64,000 nt of DNA from Helianthus annuus. Lineage: Eukaryota > Streptophyta > Magnoliopsida > Asterales > Asteraceae. How positions within the stretch are numbered: the first letter of the stretch is position 1; each line of letters opens with the position of its first letter. Positions 1 to 12,900 of the stretch are shown piece by piece. The stretch lies in assembly GCF_002127325.2 (NCBI RefSeq), contig NC_035441.2, positions 53,436,464 to 53,500,463 of the forward strand, written 5' to 3'. The position numbers and the translations under genes were made by a program. The notes beneath the pieces were generated by a model. The model was not told where the DNA came from, did no database searches, and saw only the letters and a program-made list of their open reading frames with translations.

Positions 1-2922
1 CAAAGCCTAAAGTAAGACAAGACTGTTTAAACGAGTCGCACAAGCTATTCAAGACTGTACACCTATAAGAGGCGCAGGACTTGTGCGCCCGAATCAAGCG
101 GATTTTAAATACCGTACCCCCAAGCCCGTATAGGGAAAATAAGTCAAAATGTATTTACCTGAGCAAGTATAAGTCACAAATCGCTAAGTGTGGTAGCTTT
201 TACGGGCCTCCTAATCTGGAACAAAGGTTGATAATTAACCTATTAGATTCCTAACGGGCCTTTTATTTAAGCTTAAGCTTTGACCGGTTAGTTTTAAGAA
301 TATACGGTTTACGCACGATTAAGCGAAAGACCGGATAGAATGTGATTTAGACCCGACAAGTTTGAATACTTGTATAATATGGGTATACTAAATACATTCT
401 GGATTTTGAAGATAAAAAATGATAACGTTTGACCCGTTTTCGGTCAATTTACGCAAACTAGTTACGTAAACCGAACCGAACGAAAAAGGGCGTTACGGGT
501 AGCCAAAGAGTCAAATGCAAGTTTCCTGAGATAATATGCTTTAAATGTGATATAACATCAGTAAGTTATGTTCTATATTGCCCGGAATGATTTTAAACTC
601 AATTTATGCCTTATAAGGGCATTTTGGTCATTTAAAAGATCATAAAAGAGTAAAATTAGAAATCTGAGGTTCGGGTCTGGTTCATACAGAAAATATACTT
701 AATTTAACATGTTATAACGGTAGGGTATGACCCATATATCAAATCTATCATTTAAAACCAAACTATGCACCGTAGGGGTATTTTAGTAATTTCACAAGGG
801 CTAAAAATGCCAAAAACTGGAAATCTGAGTTCATATACTTATACTTACTGTTATTATATGAAAATATGCTAAACACATCAGTAGGTATGTGTCTTATATG
901 TTTAAAAACGGGTATAACGCTTACTATGCGTTTAAAACGCTAAAAATGCGATTTAGAGCCGTTTCCGGGTTTATGTATGAAAGCTGAGATTTTTATATTT
1001 CCAGAAGGCTCAAAATAATTTATTTAACATATAAAATCAGTAGGAAAAGGTTTCGGGTCAAAAGAATGTGTAAAACTCATTTTATGGCTTAAACGGTCAA
1101 AACCGACATAAACCGAAATAACTAGGCGATCTAAGATCCGATCAGCCAAAAATTAAATAAAAATCATCAAAAATCCCAAAATATTATATATCAACAGTTG
1201 GTAAAAAGTTTGTATCAAAACGTGGCCAGAAAGAGGTTATACGCGAAAAGGGCCGTTTATGTAACTTTAGAATATAGTTTTACGCTAATGGCCATAACTC
1301 AAAATCTGGACCACCAACTGATCCGAAACTTTTCGGTGCAAGTTCATATATTAGAAATAAAGATTTCTATCCTTTCACTTTTCCAAAAATCACGTTTTAT
1401 ACCAAAAAGGGCAAAATAGTCAACTTTTAAGCATAATCGGAAACATGTAATTTAATCGGCTAAGTATAGATTCAATCAACAAAAATTCCAGAAAGTTTTA
1501 CCAAAATAAAAATGGTCAAAAATACTCTCCAATACAGATCTCAAACATGCATGTACGAATCCGAATCGATAGTCTACGAAATAGTCGTTTTATAGGACTT
1601 TCGGTTCCGATTCGTATCTCTACTAAGGATTGTCGAGTTGATCGTGGTAAAACACATTCTTATATTCATTATAAAGCTATCTATGATGATCAAACAGATT
1701 GCATGTCATTTATATTACCGTTTAAGCTATTTTTTCTCAAAAATCACTTCTGTTGACTTTTTAGAAACACGTTTGACTCGACAATTAGCATGCATATAGT
1801 GGGATTCAGATAATACCCTTTAGAGGGTTTGTTTCCCACATAAATACCAACATATATCTGGTTTCAATTTGAGAAATGACTGAATAAACTCGTTTAATCA
1901 GAAAGTCAAAGTATATGAACAAACAGTTTGACTTTTACTAATAATCGATGCTTGAACGAATTAAGGACTGAATTAGAAGCTTACCAAGGTCCTATTGATG
2001 TTAAGCTAACACTAGAAATCGGCCTTGATGTCCAGAAATGCTCCAGAAGTCCTTGAGAGCTTTTGCAAATTTGGAAGTTCTTGTTCACAACACAAGTGTT
2101 TAGTAAAATGAGCTTTGGATCAGATTTAAGGAGTAATTCAGAGGTTGTGGTTAGCTTACTGTAGTCATAGGCATGCATGGATGTTTATTGGAGCTTAAGG
2201 GAGGTGAAAACAGCTGGAATGCACACAAAATCGGACCCAAATCGCTGCTGTTCGCGAAATCCAGAGCTGGGCGCTGGGTCGCGGCCCGCGTAGGACCTCA
2301 GGCGGGCGCCTGGGGTCAGCAGTTCCAAAGTTTGCCCATTTGTTGCATGTTTGGTCCCTGTACTTTGGTTGCGATGATTTGGCTACTTATCTTGACCCGT
2401 AAACCCCCAAACTTGGTTTCTAAGAACCTTAGGACATCTACCTACATGGTAATGTCCTTGGAAATTTTGCGCTCAACCGAAAAGCCATGAAATTCGACGT
2501 TGACGCTTTTAGTCCTTCAAGTACGGTTTTGGCCATAACTTTCTCATACGTTGACGAAACTTCACGAAATTTTAACCACATATTCTAGTGAGTATATTTT
2601 AGCTTCTCAAAGCTTCGGGTCTGCCAAAAGTTCACTCAAAGGTATAAATTAAACATGTTGACACTTTTGGCCCCTATAGTTTGAAATACTTCACTTTTGT
2701 GCAATTTCCGCGTCGTATGATCCATGAACCACCCGTTTAAGGTTATAAACATTATGTAGGGTTATCATAGAGTCTATTTATCCATTGTTGACACTTTGGA
2801 CCCTTACGTTCCATAGTTTTCACCGTTTGTCACTTTTAGTCCCTCTAAAGTTCATTTTCACATACCGGAACCTTATGACACGTGTCAAGACATTATTGGA
2901 CGAAATTTTTTGAGGTGTTACA
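1..2922 (-). repeat. E1 3' LTR, truncated by window start
   Basis: Base 1 aligns with about position 10522 of the other E1 LTR, so roughly 620 bp of this LTR lie outside the window. It ends in TGTTACA at 2922 (minus-strand start TGTAACACC). Most of it aligns with 10522-13436 with scattered substitutions and small indels, but 2165-2350 aligns poorly with 12665-12855, a GC-rich block. There is no gene in it; short ORFs such as 1198-1419 and 2173-2490 are chance reading frames within LTR sequence. Confidence 0.92.
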
Positions 2923-2940
2923 TCCTCACCCCCTTAAAAG
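2923..2940 (-). other. E1 polypurine tract
   Basis: On the minus strand this reads as an A/G-rich run with AAGGGGG directly before the LTR start TGTAACA. It is the expected plus-strand DNA primer for reverse transcription. The sequence just upstream contains the CGAGATTT words often seen near the 3' end of chromovirus internal regions. Confidence 0.85.
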
Positions 2941-2958
2941 AAATCTCGACCTCGAGAT

Positions 2959-5900
2959 TTACTGAAACAAATGGGGATATTTCTCTTGCATCGTGGATTC
3001 CACTTCCCACGTGTATTCGGGACCTCTACGGGCACCCCATTTGACCTTTACAATATGTACGTGCTTCCTTCGAAGCTTCTTTACCTGTCGATCCTCAATC
3101 GACAAAGGTTTTTCTACGAACTTCAAACTTTCGTCTATGTGTATATCTGTATGCGGTATAACCAGTGATTCGTCAGCGAAACACTTCTTCAAATTACAGA
3201 TGTGAAACACATTATGAATAGCACTAAGCTCTTCAGGCAAGTTTAACTTATAAGCGACTGACCCGACACGTTCGATAATCTCGAAAGGTCCTATGTATCT
3301 CGGGCTCAGCTTGCCTTTCTTTCCAAACCGCATCACACCCTTCCAGGGCGATACTTTAAGCAATACTTTTTCACCTACATCAAAGTGAAAATCTTTGCGC
3401 TTAGGATCCGCATAACTTTCTGCCTATCCCTGGCAGCTTTCAGACGATCGCGAATCTGAACGATCTTGTCTGTCGTCTCAAAGACGATATCTGGTCCTGA
3501 CAGTTGGACTTCTCCAACTTCGGCCCAACAAATGGGCGATCTACATTTTCTACCGTATAGGGCCTCAAAAGGCGCAGCCTTGATGCTGGAATGGTAGCTA
3601 TTGTTGTAGGAGAATTCAATTAGTGGTAGGTTCTTATCCCAACTACCACCCAAGTCGATCGCACATGCACGAAGCATGTCTTCCAAAGTTTGAATAGTAC
3701 GCTCACTCTGACCATCAGTCTGAGGATGATAAGCCGTACTAAAATTCAAACGAGTGCCCAACGATTGTTGGAAACTCTTCCAAAAATGTGACGTATATCT
3801 AGTATCTCTATCGGAGATAATAGATATAGGTATATCATGTAACGCTACAATCTTATCGACGTATAATTGGGCTAACATATCTGAGCTATACGTCTCCTTG
3901 ATGGGTAGAAAATGGGCTGACTTAGTCAGTCTATCTACTATGACCCATATGGTATCATTTCCCTTTTTCGTCTTCGGCAAGTTGGTGATGAAATCCATTG
4001 TCACCATTTCCCATTTCCACTTGGGAATTTCAGGTTGTTGAAGCAAACCTGACGGCTTCTGATGCTCAGCCTTGACTTGCGCACAAGTCAAACATTTAGC
4101 TACATGCTCAGCTACTGACTTTTTCAAACCAATCCACCAGTAGTTTGCTTTCAAGTCCTGGTACATCTTATCAGCTCCAGGATGAACGGAATATTTAGAG
4201 CTGTGGGCTTCCTGGAGGATAACATCCCGAAGTCCTCCATAAACTGGAACCCATATTCGTCCGTTTAGTCGTAGCATTCCATCTTTGTCGTAGGATAACT
4301 GCTCCTCAGTTACTCCTAACTTTTCTGCAGGATAGTTAGCTTCCAGCACAGCTTCCTTCTGTGCAGCTAACACCCTATCATTCAAATTATTTCTTATTTC
4401 AATGCGCTTGGCATTGATTCTGATTGGTTTTACCCTTTCCTTTCTGCTTAAGGCGTCGGCAACTACATTTGCCTTGCCTGGATGGTATCTTATCTCACAG
4501 TCATAGTCATTTAAAGTTTCCATCCATCGCCTTTGACGCATGTTCAATTCCTTCTGATTGAACAAGTGCTGAAGACTCTTGTGATCCGAATAAATAATAC
4601 ACTTGGTTCCATACAAGTAATGTCTCCATAGCTTCAAAGCAAACACAACTGCACCCAATTCCAAATCGTGGGTGGTGTAGTTCTTCTCGTACACCTTGAG
4701 CTGGCGAGAAGCGTAGGCAATGACTTTGCCTTTCTGCATGAGTACGCAACCCATGCCAGTATGTGATGCGTCACAATACACCACAAATTCCTCTATTCCA
4801 TCAGGCAATGTTAATACTGGCGCATTGCTCAGCTTCTTCTTCAGAATATCGAAGGATTCCTGCTGCTTAGGGCCCCAATCGAACTTAACCTTCTTACGAG
4901 TCAACGAAGTTAGGGGCGCAGCAATCCTCGAAAAGTTCTCGATAAATCGCCTATAGTATCCTGCCAAGCCAAGGAAACTGCGAATCTCGGTAGGAGTCTT
5001 CGGCTCCTGCCAGTTCATGATTGCTTCTACTTTAGCGGGATCTACTTGGATACCACGCTCGCTTACTACATGTCCAAGGAATTGGACTTCTCGAAGCCAA
5101 AATTCACACTTCGAAAATTTGGCATAAAGCTTCTCTTGATGCAGAAGTTTGAGGATACAACGAAGGTGTTTCTCATGGTCAGCTTGGCTCTTCGAGTAGA
5201 TAAGGATGTCGTCGATAAAGACGATGACGAACTTATCTAAATAAGGCTTGCAGACGCGATTCATGAGATCCATGAATGCGGCTGGTGCGTTAGTGAGTCC
5301 GAAAGGCATCACTAGGAACTCGTAATGTCCATAACGAGTCCTAAACGCTGTCTTGTGTACGTCTTCCTCCTTGACCTTCAACTGATGATATCCTGACCTC
5401 AGGTCAATCTTGGAAAAATAGCTTGCTCCTTGCAACTGATCGAAAAGATCGTCGATCCTGGGTAACGGGTATCTATTCTTAATAGTGACCTTGTTAAGCT
5501 CACGGTAATCGATGCACAGACGCATCGACCCATCCTTCTTTTTAACGAACAAGATTGGCGCTCCCCAAGGAGATGAGCTAGGCCTAAAAAACCTTTGGCT
5601 AAAAGCTCATCCAACTGCGTCCTCAACTCCTTCATCTCCGTTGGTGCCAATCTGTATGGTGCTCTTGCTACAGGTGCTGCACCTGGTATGATATCTATCC
5701 GAAACTCTACTTGCCTATCTGGTGGCAAACCGGGTAGTTCTTCAGGAAACACTTCAGGATATTCCGAGATAACAGGGATATCCTCAATCTTCGGCTTCGG
5801 CTCATCAACGGTAACTTGTGCCATATAAATGACACATCCTTTCTGCATGCACCTGGATGCCTTGAGCATGGACACTTGCTCCGGCAATCCATGCTGGGTA

Positions 5901-6408
5901 TCTCCTTGAATAGTAAGTGACTCACCGGACGGAGTCTTAACTATTACTTGCTTTCTATTGCACAGAATCTGGGCTTGGTTACTCGACAACCAATCCATGC
6001 CTATCACTATGTCGAATCCAGCTAGCTTAAAGGGAAGCAAGGATAGCGGGAAAGGAATGATTCCTAATGGATATAACACATCCATCTAGAACAGTCGAGG
6101 CGGTTTCTATGGTTCCATCGGCTAGCTCCACCTCATATTTACGCTTAAGGTTTTAACAGGAAGGTTCAACAATTTACAAAACTTACATCTACAAACGACT
6201 TATCGGCCCCTGAATCAAACAAGACTCTAGCAAAAACATCATTTACAAGAAACGTACCTGTAATGACGTTGTCGTCAAGAACTGCCTCCTTGGCGTCCAT
6301 TCGGAAGACTCTCACATTAGTCTTCTTACCATCATCAGCTTCTTTCGCATTCTTTGGGCAGTTTGGCCGAATGTGCCCCTTTCTCGTTGCAACCAAAACA
6401 AGTTGCAT
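2959..6408 (-). pseudogene. E1 pol: protease, reverse transcriptase, RNase H, integrase (frameshifted)
   Basis: Read leftwards: protease with the active-site motif LFDSGAD (about 6200-6230) and a separate frame with GMDWL (near 5990); the RT linker with [10 protein letters not shown] (near 5720); RT with YRELNKV and the catalytic [10 protein letters not shown] (near 5195-5225); RNase H starting at YCDAS (near 4770); integrase with an HHCC zinc site (about 4060-4230) and the DDE core (DFITN near 3995, ISDRDTR near 3815, GQSERT near 3700); and a chromodomain-like tail ending at 2959. The longest open frame is 3375-5552. Breaks separate the protease pieces, the linker from RT (near 5560-5590), and integrase from its tail (near 3365-3420). 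Codons are otherwise well conserved, so loss of function looks moderate in age. It would have supplied reverse transcription and integration. Confidence 0.92.
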
Positions 6409-7533
6409 CCTTCATTTTCTTGCAATCCACAGCTTTATGATCTGTGGACTTGCAGATCCCACAACGTTTCTCGAAAGACTGGGACTTAGACTCCTGCCTG
6501 CATCTCCCAAAAGTGATGCCTCCTACAAACCTTGCATTTGGGTTTTTCACCCGACTGATCTCCTTTCTTGAACCCCGACCCTTTCCTATGGTCGTTGTTT
6601 CCCTTGTGTCGTTTCTCAGATCTTCGTGAGGTGTCATCCTCACGTTTCCTTTTGTTTTCCTCCGAGCTCTTCAAAGCTCTCAATCTGACAACATCTTGAG
6701 TGAGGGAGAGGGATAGATCAGCTACTGATCTAAATGTAGTAGGCCTTGAAGCCTTGACGCTTGCCTTTATCTCCGGTGCCAGACCCCCAATATATCGAGC
6801 GATCCTACGCGGCTCCGGGGTCACCAGATAAGGCACTAACCGGGATAAGGTGTTGAACGTAGTAAGATACGCTTGACAATCGAGATTCTTCATAACTAGA
6901 GACACAAAATCCGATTCAATTCTTTCGACCTCATGCTGCGGACAGAAATTCTCCTTGATCAGTGCTACAAACTGATCCCATGTCATGCTATACAGAGCGG
7001 TCTTTCCAGTAGCTTGTAGAAGCGACTTCCACCATGCTAACGCGTCTCCCTTGAACGACTGGGATGCGTACTTCACAACATCCCTATCAGCACACCCGCT
7101 GATATCAACCACAGTATCCATCTCATCAATCCACGTCATACAATCGACGGCTCCCCTTTTCCCCAGTGAAATCTCTGGGCTTGCAAGATACGAAATACTT
7201 GTACGTACAGGACTTGCTGTACGTATCATGCTTCAGCTTAATCTCTTGCTTTGGGACGCTGCTGTGGTTGGAGGAGTGATTATCATCCTCAGCTTTCTTC
7301 GGCTCACTCTTTTTAGAAGGTGGCTTACTATGAGCCTCAGAATGAGTCTTGGGCTTTGCGTGCGTTTCTGTTCGGGTCCTACTCCGAGTACCACTAGATT
7401 CCCTGAATTGCCTATCCATAGCTTTGGCAACAGCGTTATCTATCAGTGCTTGCAACTCTGCACCGGTGACGTGAATCTTTGCATTATCTGAGTGTTCCCC
7501 AGAATGACTGTTGGTCTCCTCCGATTTGGCCAT
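6335..7533 (-). pseudogene. E1 gag (capsid/nucleocapsid), frameshifted
   Basis: The start MAKSEETNSHSGEHSDN at 7533 opens a Ser/Lys-rich head, followed by the capsid block typical of plant Retrotrans_gag (TWIDEMD, WWKSLL, FVALIKENFCPQHE, GLAPEIK) in a second frame (6486-7229), and Cys-His knuckles spread over a third frame (CGICKSTDHKAVDC and a second, CFGCNEKGAH, lacking its last Cys in frame). At least two frameshifts break it (near 7130-7200 and near 6490-6640). In an intact element the protein forms the virus-like particle and binds RNA. The start is chosen because it is preceded by the non-coding leader and follows a normal chromovirus N terminus. Confidence 0.88.
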
Positions 7534-8229
7534 TGTAGCTTTAAGCTATAATAAAGGACAAGGTCTAATTTAGAACCTAACAGTATTATCGTTCCTAGAC
7601 GATTTATTAACCATGGTATCAAGAACCTTAACAGTTAATTTAATAAATTTCATTCAGGCTCTTAATAGCAATCAAAGGAATGAAAATATATATATATTGG
7701 CACCATAGGCCCTAGTCACATGGACAATTACTAAATTATAAATTTAGATTTTTATAGGATTATAAATTGTATAATTAAACAAATAATCCTTTACTAGACA
7801 GAGGGTCATAAACCACAACTGCCACTATATGACATAGTCATAACCCATAGGTATCAAGTCATTAATAGACTTGTATACAGATATAATCTGTAGATAATTT
7901 ATTAAAAAGGGTGGCTTGTGTGATTTTACAGATCACGCTTGGCCAGGAATGTTAACATGTTCTCAGATGTTAACGGGGAGTTGAATCTTTTCAACCAGGT
8001 TTTACCATCAGGGCCAGGCCTGTTAATAAGGCATTCAGGCTAGGTTATACCTTACTAAGATTCTTATAAAATGGCAAATCAAATAAAAATTGATATTTTC
8101 CATTATTTTAATATTATATTCATGCATATAAATAAAATGATAAATTCATACTAACCATTTCAAATTTAAACAAGTACTAGTACATATTTTGCCCTAAACG
8201 GGACTTTGAAATAACATGAATCGCATGAA
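7534..8229. other. E1 internal spacer between gag and the extra ORF
   Basis: About 700 bp of AT-rich sequence with no credible ORF on either strand. On the sense (minus) strand it is the leader in front of gag. A short inverted motif (GGCCAGG/CCTGGCC-like words near 7940 and 8010) is present, but I see no recognisable signal. Confidence 0.5.
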
Positions 8230-8400
8230 TAACATGCCCGCGCAGGGGCTAAACAAATAACAACAATAACAAAATAAAATAAAGCAAACCCACGCAGGGG
8301 TCAACAGAACAGCATACCCACGCAGGGGTAGAATAAGATAGATATACCCACGCAGGGGTAGAGTACAAGGATAGATGTCCACACAGGGACATGAGTACAT
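8230..8400 (-). repeat. Array of short near-palindromic repeats downstream of the E1 extra ORF
   Basis: Five units at about 28-50 bp spacing around 8237, 8289, 8317, 8347 and 8377. The best units share the 14-base core ACCCACGCAGGGGT, which is itself a small inverted repeat (ACCC...GGGT); the outer units are diverged (GCCCGCGCAGGGGC, GTCCACACAGGGAC) but the changes keep the arms complementary. In sense orientation the array lies just after the stop codon of the extra ORF and before gag. The compensating changes suggest that RNA stem-loops are being kept. Confidence 0.8.
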
Positions 8401-8418
8401 GAGACAAAATCGAAGGAT

Positions 8419-9699
8419 TCAATGATCCCTCTTGCTCTTACCCTTGAGCAGGTCAAACACCTTCTTGAACATGCCACGGTTGTGACGGCGATCACTTTGC
8501 AACTCCCGTCGCATGCTATCAATCCCATGCAGGATTTCCTGAACCTGCGGCGGCGACATCATAGGCGCCGGTGGCGGTGGCTGGAAGTGCTGCGGCTGCG
8601 GCGGCTGGTACGGCTGCGGCTGCGGTGGCTGCTGGTAACCCGGAGGGTAACCAAAAGTAGACTGCCCAGCAGTCCAAGTGTCTCCCAATGGACCACTAGG
8701 TGGGAGGGAGCTGTAGTTCACAGCTTGCCAATACGGGTCTCCCGTGTAATCATAACCCTGAGGGAATACATGCTCGAACGGGTTGAACTGAGCGGCACTA
8801 GCATAAGCCGGAATCGGCTCTCCAAAGTTCTGCGGCGGCAGAGGCGGGATCGGTATAGAGGTAACCTCTGATACGGGATGCTGAGACTCCCCTGTCTCGG
8901 ACTCCCCGGGTAGAGACGTGTAGCGGCTGCTACTAACATGTGGAGGGGTGCTTATGCGAATCCCTCCGCGCGTAGACATGCGCGCGTTCCTCCTTGGCCT
9001 CTGAGGCGGAGGAGGTAAGACTGGTGGCGGCGGTGGTGACGGAGTGATCACGTCACGCCACAGGGCCTCAGATAGGTCCTGCGGTAGAGGCGGCTGCTGC
9101 TGAAGCTGCTGCGAGTGGTGCTGCGAGTGCACCGGTGAAACCTGGTGAGACTGGATCATCGGAGAGTTGTGGCTGGGGGTAAAATACCAATCATGCTGCT
9201 TGAATCTCTCCTGAAAGCTGTCCCCACCATTGTAGGGTGATCCCCTAAATGGCGATCCATCCGATATCTCAATCGGATGGTTAGGCGTACCTGATGGCGG
9301 TAGCGAGGGGTCCGTATCCTCGTCGACGTCCATCTCGTGACCACCAGAAAAGTGGTCCTCCGGTCCAAGTGGGTTATGACCCACTGGCTCATCCGCAAAA
9401 GCATTAGGGTCATATAAACCCTGGTAGACTGGCGCTGGATACTGGTGCGGTGACTGGTGCAAAGGTATGTAGGATCCATGCGAACCATGGGGCCCATTCT
9501 CTGAGTGGGGCCCAAACGAGTGGGGTAAAGACGGTGAAGTGCTGGCGGATACCGAGTGCCTAGCAGGCTCGGCAAAAGACCTCCAAAGGTCGTTGGCGGC
9601 TGTGTTGTGCGTGGCGGATGGTGCTCGCCTATGTGAGGGCCCTGCCTCATGGTCGTGGGATGTAGCAAATCCTCCTCGACCTCTCATTCGTGGCGGCAT
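8419..9699 (-). CDS. E1 accessory proline-rich ORF between PBS and gag
   Basis: A 426-residue open frame with no stops, although the downstream gag-pol of the same element is full of frameshifts. The start is taken as the Met of MPPRMRGRGG at 9699, the first Met after the PBS; the frame extends upstream into the LTR without a sensible start. The N terminus is basic (Arg/Gly), the middle is rich in Pro, Ser, His and Gln with polyproline runs (PSPPPPPPVLPPPP), and a short charged, probably helical C terminus follows (QEILHGIDSMRRELQSDRR) with a Lys-rich end. No enzyme motif is visible. It is not gag, pol or env. I recall similar proline-rich proteins annotated in composite genomes but cannot verify this. 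Function unknown; RNA binding or a particle role is only a guess. Confidence 0.7.
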   Translation of the reverse strand: MPPRMRGRGGFATSHDHEAGPSHRRAPSATHNTAANDLWRSFAEPARHSVSASTSPSLPHSFGPHSENGPHGSHGSYIPLHQSPHQYPAPVYQGLYDPNAFADEPVGHNPLGPEDHFSGGHEMDVDEDTDPSLPPSGTPNHPIEISDGSPFRGSPYNGGDSFQERFKQHDWYFTPSHNSPMIQSHQVSPVHSQHHSQQLQQQPPLPQDLSEALWRDVITPSPPPPPVLPPPPQRPRRNARMSTRGGIRISTPPHVSSSRYTSLPGESETGESQHPVSEVTSIPIPPLPPQNFGEPIPAYASAAQFNPFEHVFPQGYDYTGDPYWQAVNYSSLPPSGPLGDTWTAGQSTFGYPPGYQQPPQPQPYQPPQPQHFQPPPPAPMMSPPQVQEILHGIDSMRRELQSDRRHNRGMFKKVFDLLKGKSKRDH

Positions 9700-9885
9700 A
9701 GTGATCCTGTCAAAAGTCAAACAAGTTGCACAACAAAATATATAAGACAATGCAAAATAATAAAAATAAATTAAACGAAAAGTTGAACATTTCCTAAGTT
9801 CTTTGTCTAGACTCGAAAATCGAGGAATGTGCAATTGTGTAACTGAGATTAAACACAAAAGACTAGTGTTTAATTTACTCAGCGT

Positions 9886-9899
9886 TGGCTCTGATACCA
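9886..9899 (-). other. E1 primer binding site (initiator-Met tRNA)
   Basis: The minus strand reads TGGTATCAGAGCCA, complementary to the 3' end of plant initiator methionine tRNA, three bases from the LTR end. It fixes the orientation of E1 and the inner LTR edge at 9903. Confidence 0.93.
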
Positions 9900-9902
9900 A
9901 CC

Positions 9903-12900
9903 TGTCACACCCCCATTTCCACGTGTCACCGGTGGGCCCGGTGTGGGGTACAGTGACGTAGTTGGCATCGTCATAGACAATCAACACAATATAATAATGC
10001 ACAGCGGAAGCAGAATAGAAACATTTCAACTTTAAATAAAGTGCAATAATAAATATCACAGTAGTTGAAATGGATCCACAGGCGGATCAAATAAAATAAG
10101 ATAAAAATAGTTCAACAGATAATTGTCGTCCGAGCTTGCGAGACTATAGTGGACGCTCTTAGGAAACAACCAGCCTATTTCCGTATAGTACCTGCACTTA
10201 ACCTTTTGGGAAAAATACGTCAGTTTACACTGGTAAATACAAATCGACTGACTCATTTTGAAAATGATTGAAAATTGATTTAAATGCACAAGGCATAAAT
10301 ATTTTTATTAACTTGGGATAATTATATAATATAAACTTGTGAACGAATTACATGCACTTATATCTCTGGTGGCCCGGGATCTACTGTCCGGGCTAGAGAT
10401 TTAATTGACACACCACATCAAAGAGTTATACACGACGGGTGTACGCCTACACCCCGTGCTCTGGTCGTGGCCATCTCGTAAGATAATGCCAAGGATATCC
10501 GGGACACGGTCAATAACCCCCCAAAGCCTTTAAGTAAGACAAAACTGTTTAAACGAAGTCGCACAAGCTATTCAAGACTGTACACCTATAAGGCGCAGGA
10601 CTTGTGCGCCCGATCAAGCGGTATTTTAAATACCGTACCCCAAGCCCGTATAGGGAAAATAAGTCAAAATGTATTTACCTGAGCAAGTATAAGTCACAAA
10701 TGCTAAGTGTTGGTAGCTTTTACCGGGCCTCCTAATCTGGAACAAAGGTTTATAATTAACCTATTAGATTCCTAACGGCCTTTTATTTAAGCTTAAGCTT
10801 TGACCGGTTAGTTTTAGGAATGATACGGTTTACGCACGATTAAGCGAAAGACCGGATAGAATGTGATTTAGACCCGACAAGTTTGAATACTTGTATAATA
10901 TGGGTATACTAAATACATTCTGGATTTTGAAATAAAAATGATATCGTTTGACCCGTTTCGGTCAATTTACGCAAACTAGTTACGTAAACCGAACCGAACG
11001 CGAAAAGGACGATACGGGTAGTCAGATGATTCAAATGCAAGTTCCCTGAGATAATATGCTTAAAATATGATATTATATCAGTAAGTTATGTTCTATATTG
11101 CCCGGGATAATTTTAAGCTCAATTTATGCCTTAGAAGGGCATTTTGGTCATTTAAAAGATAATAAAAGAGTAAAATTAGAAATCTGAGTTTCGGGTCTGG
11201 TTCATACAGTAAATATACTTAATATAACATATTATATCAGTAGGGTATGACCCATTTATCAAATCTGTCATTTAAAACCAAACTATGCACCGTAGGGGTA
11301 TTTTAGTAATTTCACAAGGGCTAAAAATGCCAAAACTGGAAGTCTGAGTTTATATACTTATACTTACTGTTTTTATATGAAAATATGCTAAACACATCAG
11401 TAGGTATAGGTCTTATATGTTAAAAACAAGTATAACGCTTACTATGCGCTTAAAACGCTAAATATGCGATTTAGGGGCGTTTTCGGGTTTTCAAATTAAA
11501 TCTGAGATTTTTATATTTCCAGAATACTTAAAATAATTTATTCATCATATAAAATCAGTAGAAAAAGGTTTCGGGTCAAAAGGATGTGTAAAACTCATTT
11601 TATGGCTAAAACGGTCAAAACCGACATAAGCCGAAATGACTAGGCGATCTAGGATCCGTTCAGCCAAAAATTAATTAAAAATCATCAAAATTCCCAGAAT
11701 ATTATAATACATCAGTTGGTAAAAAGTTTTGCAGCAAAACGTGGCCAGAAACGGGTTCTACGCGAAAAGGACCGTTTATGTAAATTTATAATATAGTTTT
11801 ACGCTAATGGCCATAACTCACAATCTGGACCACCAACTGATCCGAAACTTTCGGTGCAAGTTTATATAATAAAAATAAAGATCTCTACTCTTTTACTTTT
11901 CCAAAAATCCCGTTTTAAATCAAAAAGGGCAAAATAGTCCACTTTATGCATAAACCGGAAACATGCATTCGAATAGGCTAAGCATAGACTCAATCAAAGA
12001 AAATTCCAGAAAGTTCAACTAAAATAAAAATAGTCAAAAATACTTTCCAATACAGATCTCGAACATGCATGTACGAATCCGAATCGATAGTCTACGAAAT
12101 AATCGTTTTACAAGACTTTCGGTTCCGATTCGTGGCTATACTATAGATCGTCGAGTTGATGATGATTAAAACACATTCTTATATGTATTGCGAGTTATTT
12201 TTAATGATCAATCAGGTTGCATGTCATCTATATCATTAATCATGTCATTTTTTTCACAAAAATCGTTTCTGTTGACTTTTTAGGAATAGGTTTGACTCGA
12301 CATTCATCATGCATGTAGTGGGAATCAGGTAGTACCCTTTAGAGGGTTTGTTTCCCACATAAATACCAATCTATAACAAGTTTCAATTCGAGAAATGACT
12401 GAAAGAAATCCGTTTAATCAGAAAGTCAAAGGTTATGAACACCCAGTTTGACTTTTATCAATAAACACAACAAGAACGGATTAAAGAACGAATTGAAGGC
12501 TTACAAAGGTCCTATAGGTGTTTAGTGAGCACTAGGAGTCGGCCTTGTTGCTCAGATTGTCTCCAGGAAGCTGCCTTGAAGTTCTTGAATGTTGAGAGCA
12601 CTTGGTTACTAATGCAAATGTCCAAGAATGAGCTCAATAATCTGATTTATGGCCATAAATTCGAGGCTACTGTAGTAGTAGGCATGCATGGCATGTTATT
12701 GGGTTAATTGGAGGTGCAAATGAGCTGTATGGCACTTGAAATCGGACCCAAATCAACCAAAACCGAAGTTTCTGTCGCTGGGCAACCCACGCGGCCCGCT
12801 TGGGCTTTCCCAGGCGGGTCGCCTGACCCTGGTTCAGCCAAAACAAGTTTTAAACTTGACAGCTTTGGCCCCTGGACTTGTACGCGATGTTTTGGCTACT

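Noticed and set aside
8230..8400. CRISPR-like array
   Set aside because: Short palindromic units with irregular, non-unique spacers inside a plant retrotransposon; no cas genes, eukaryotic context.
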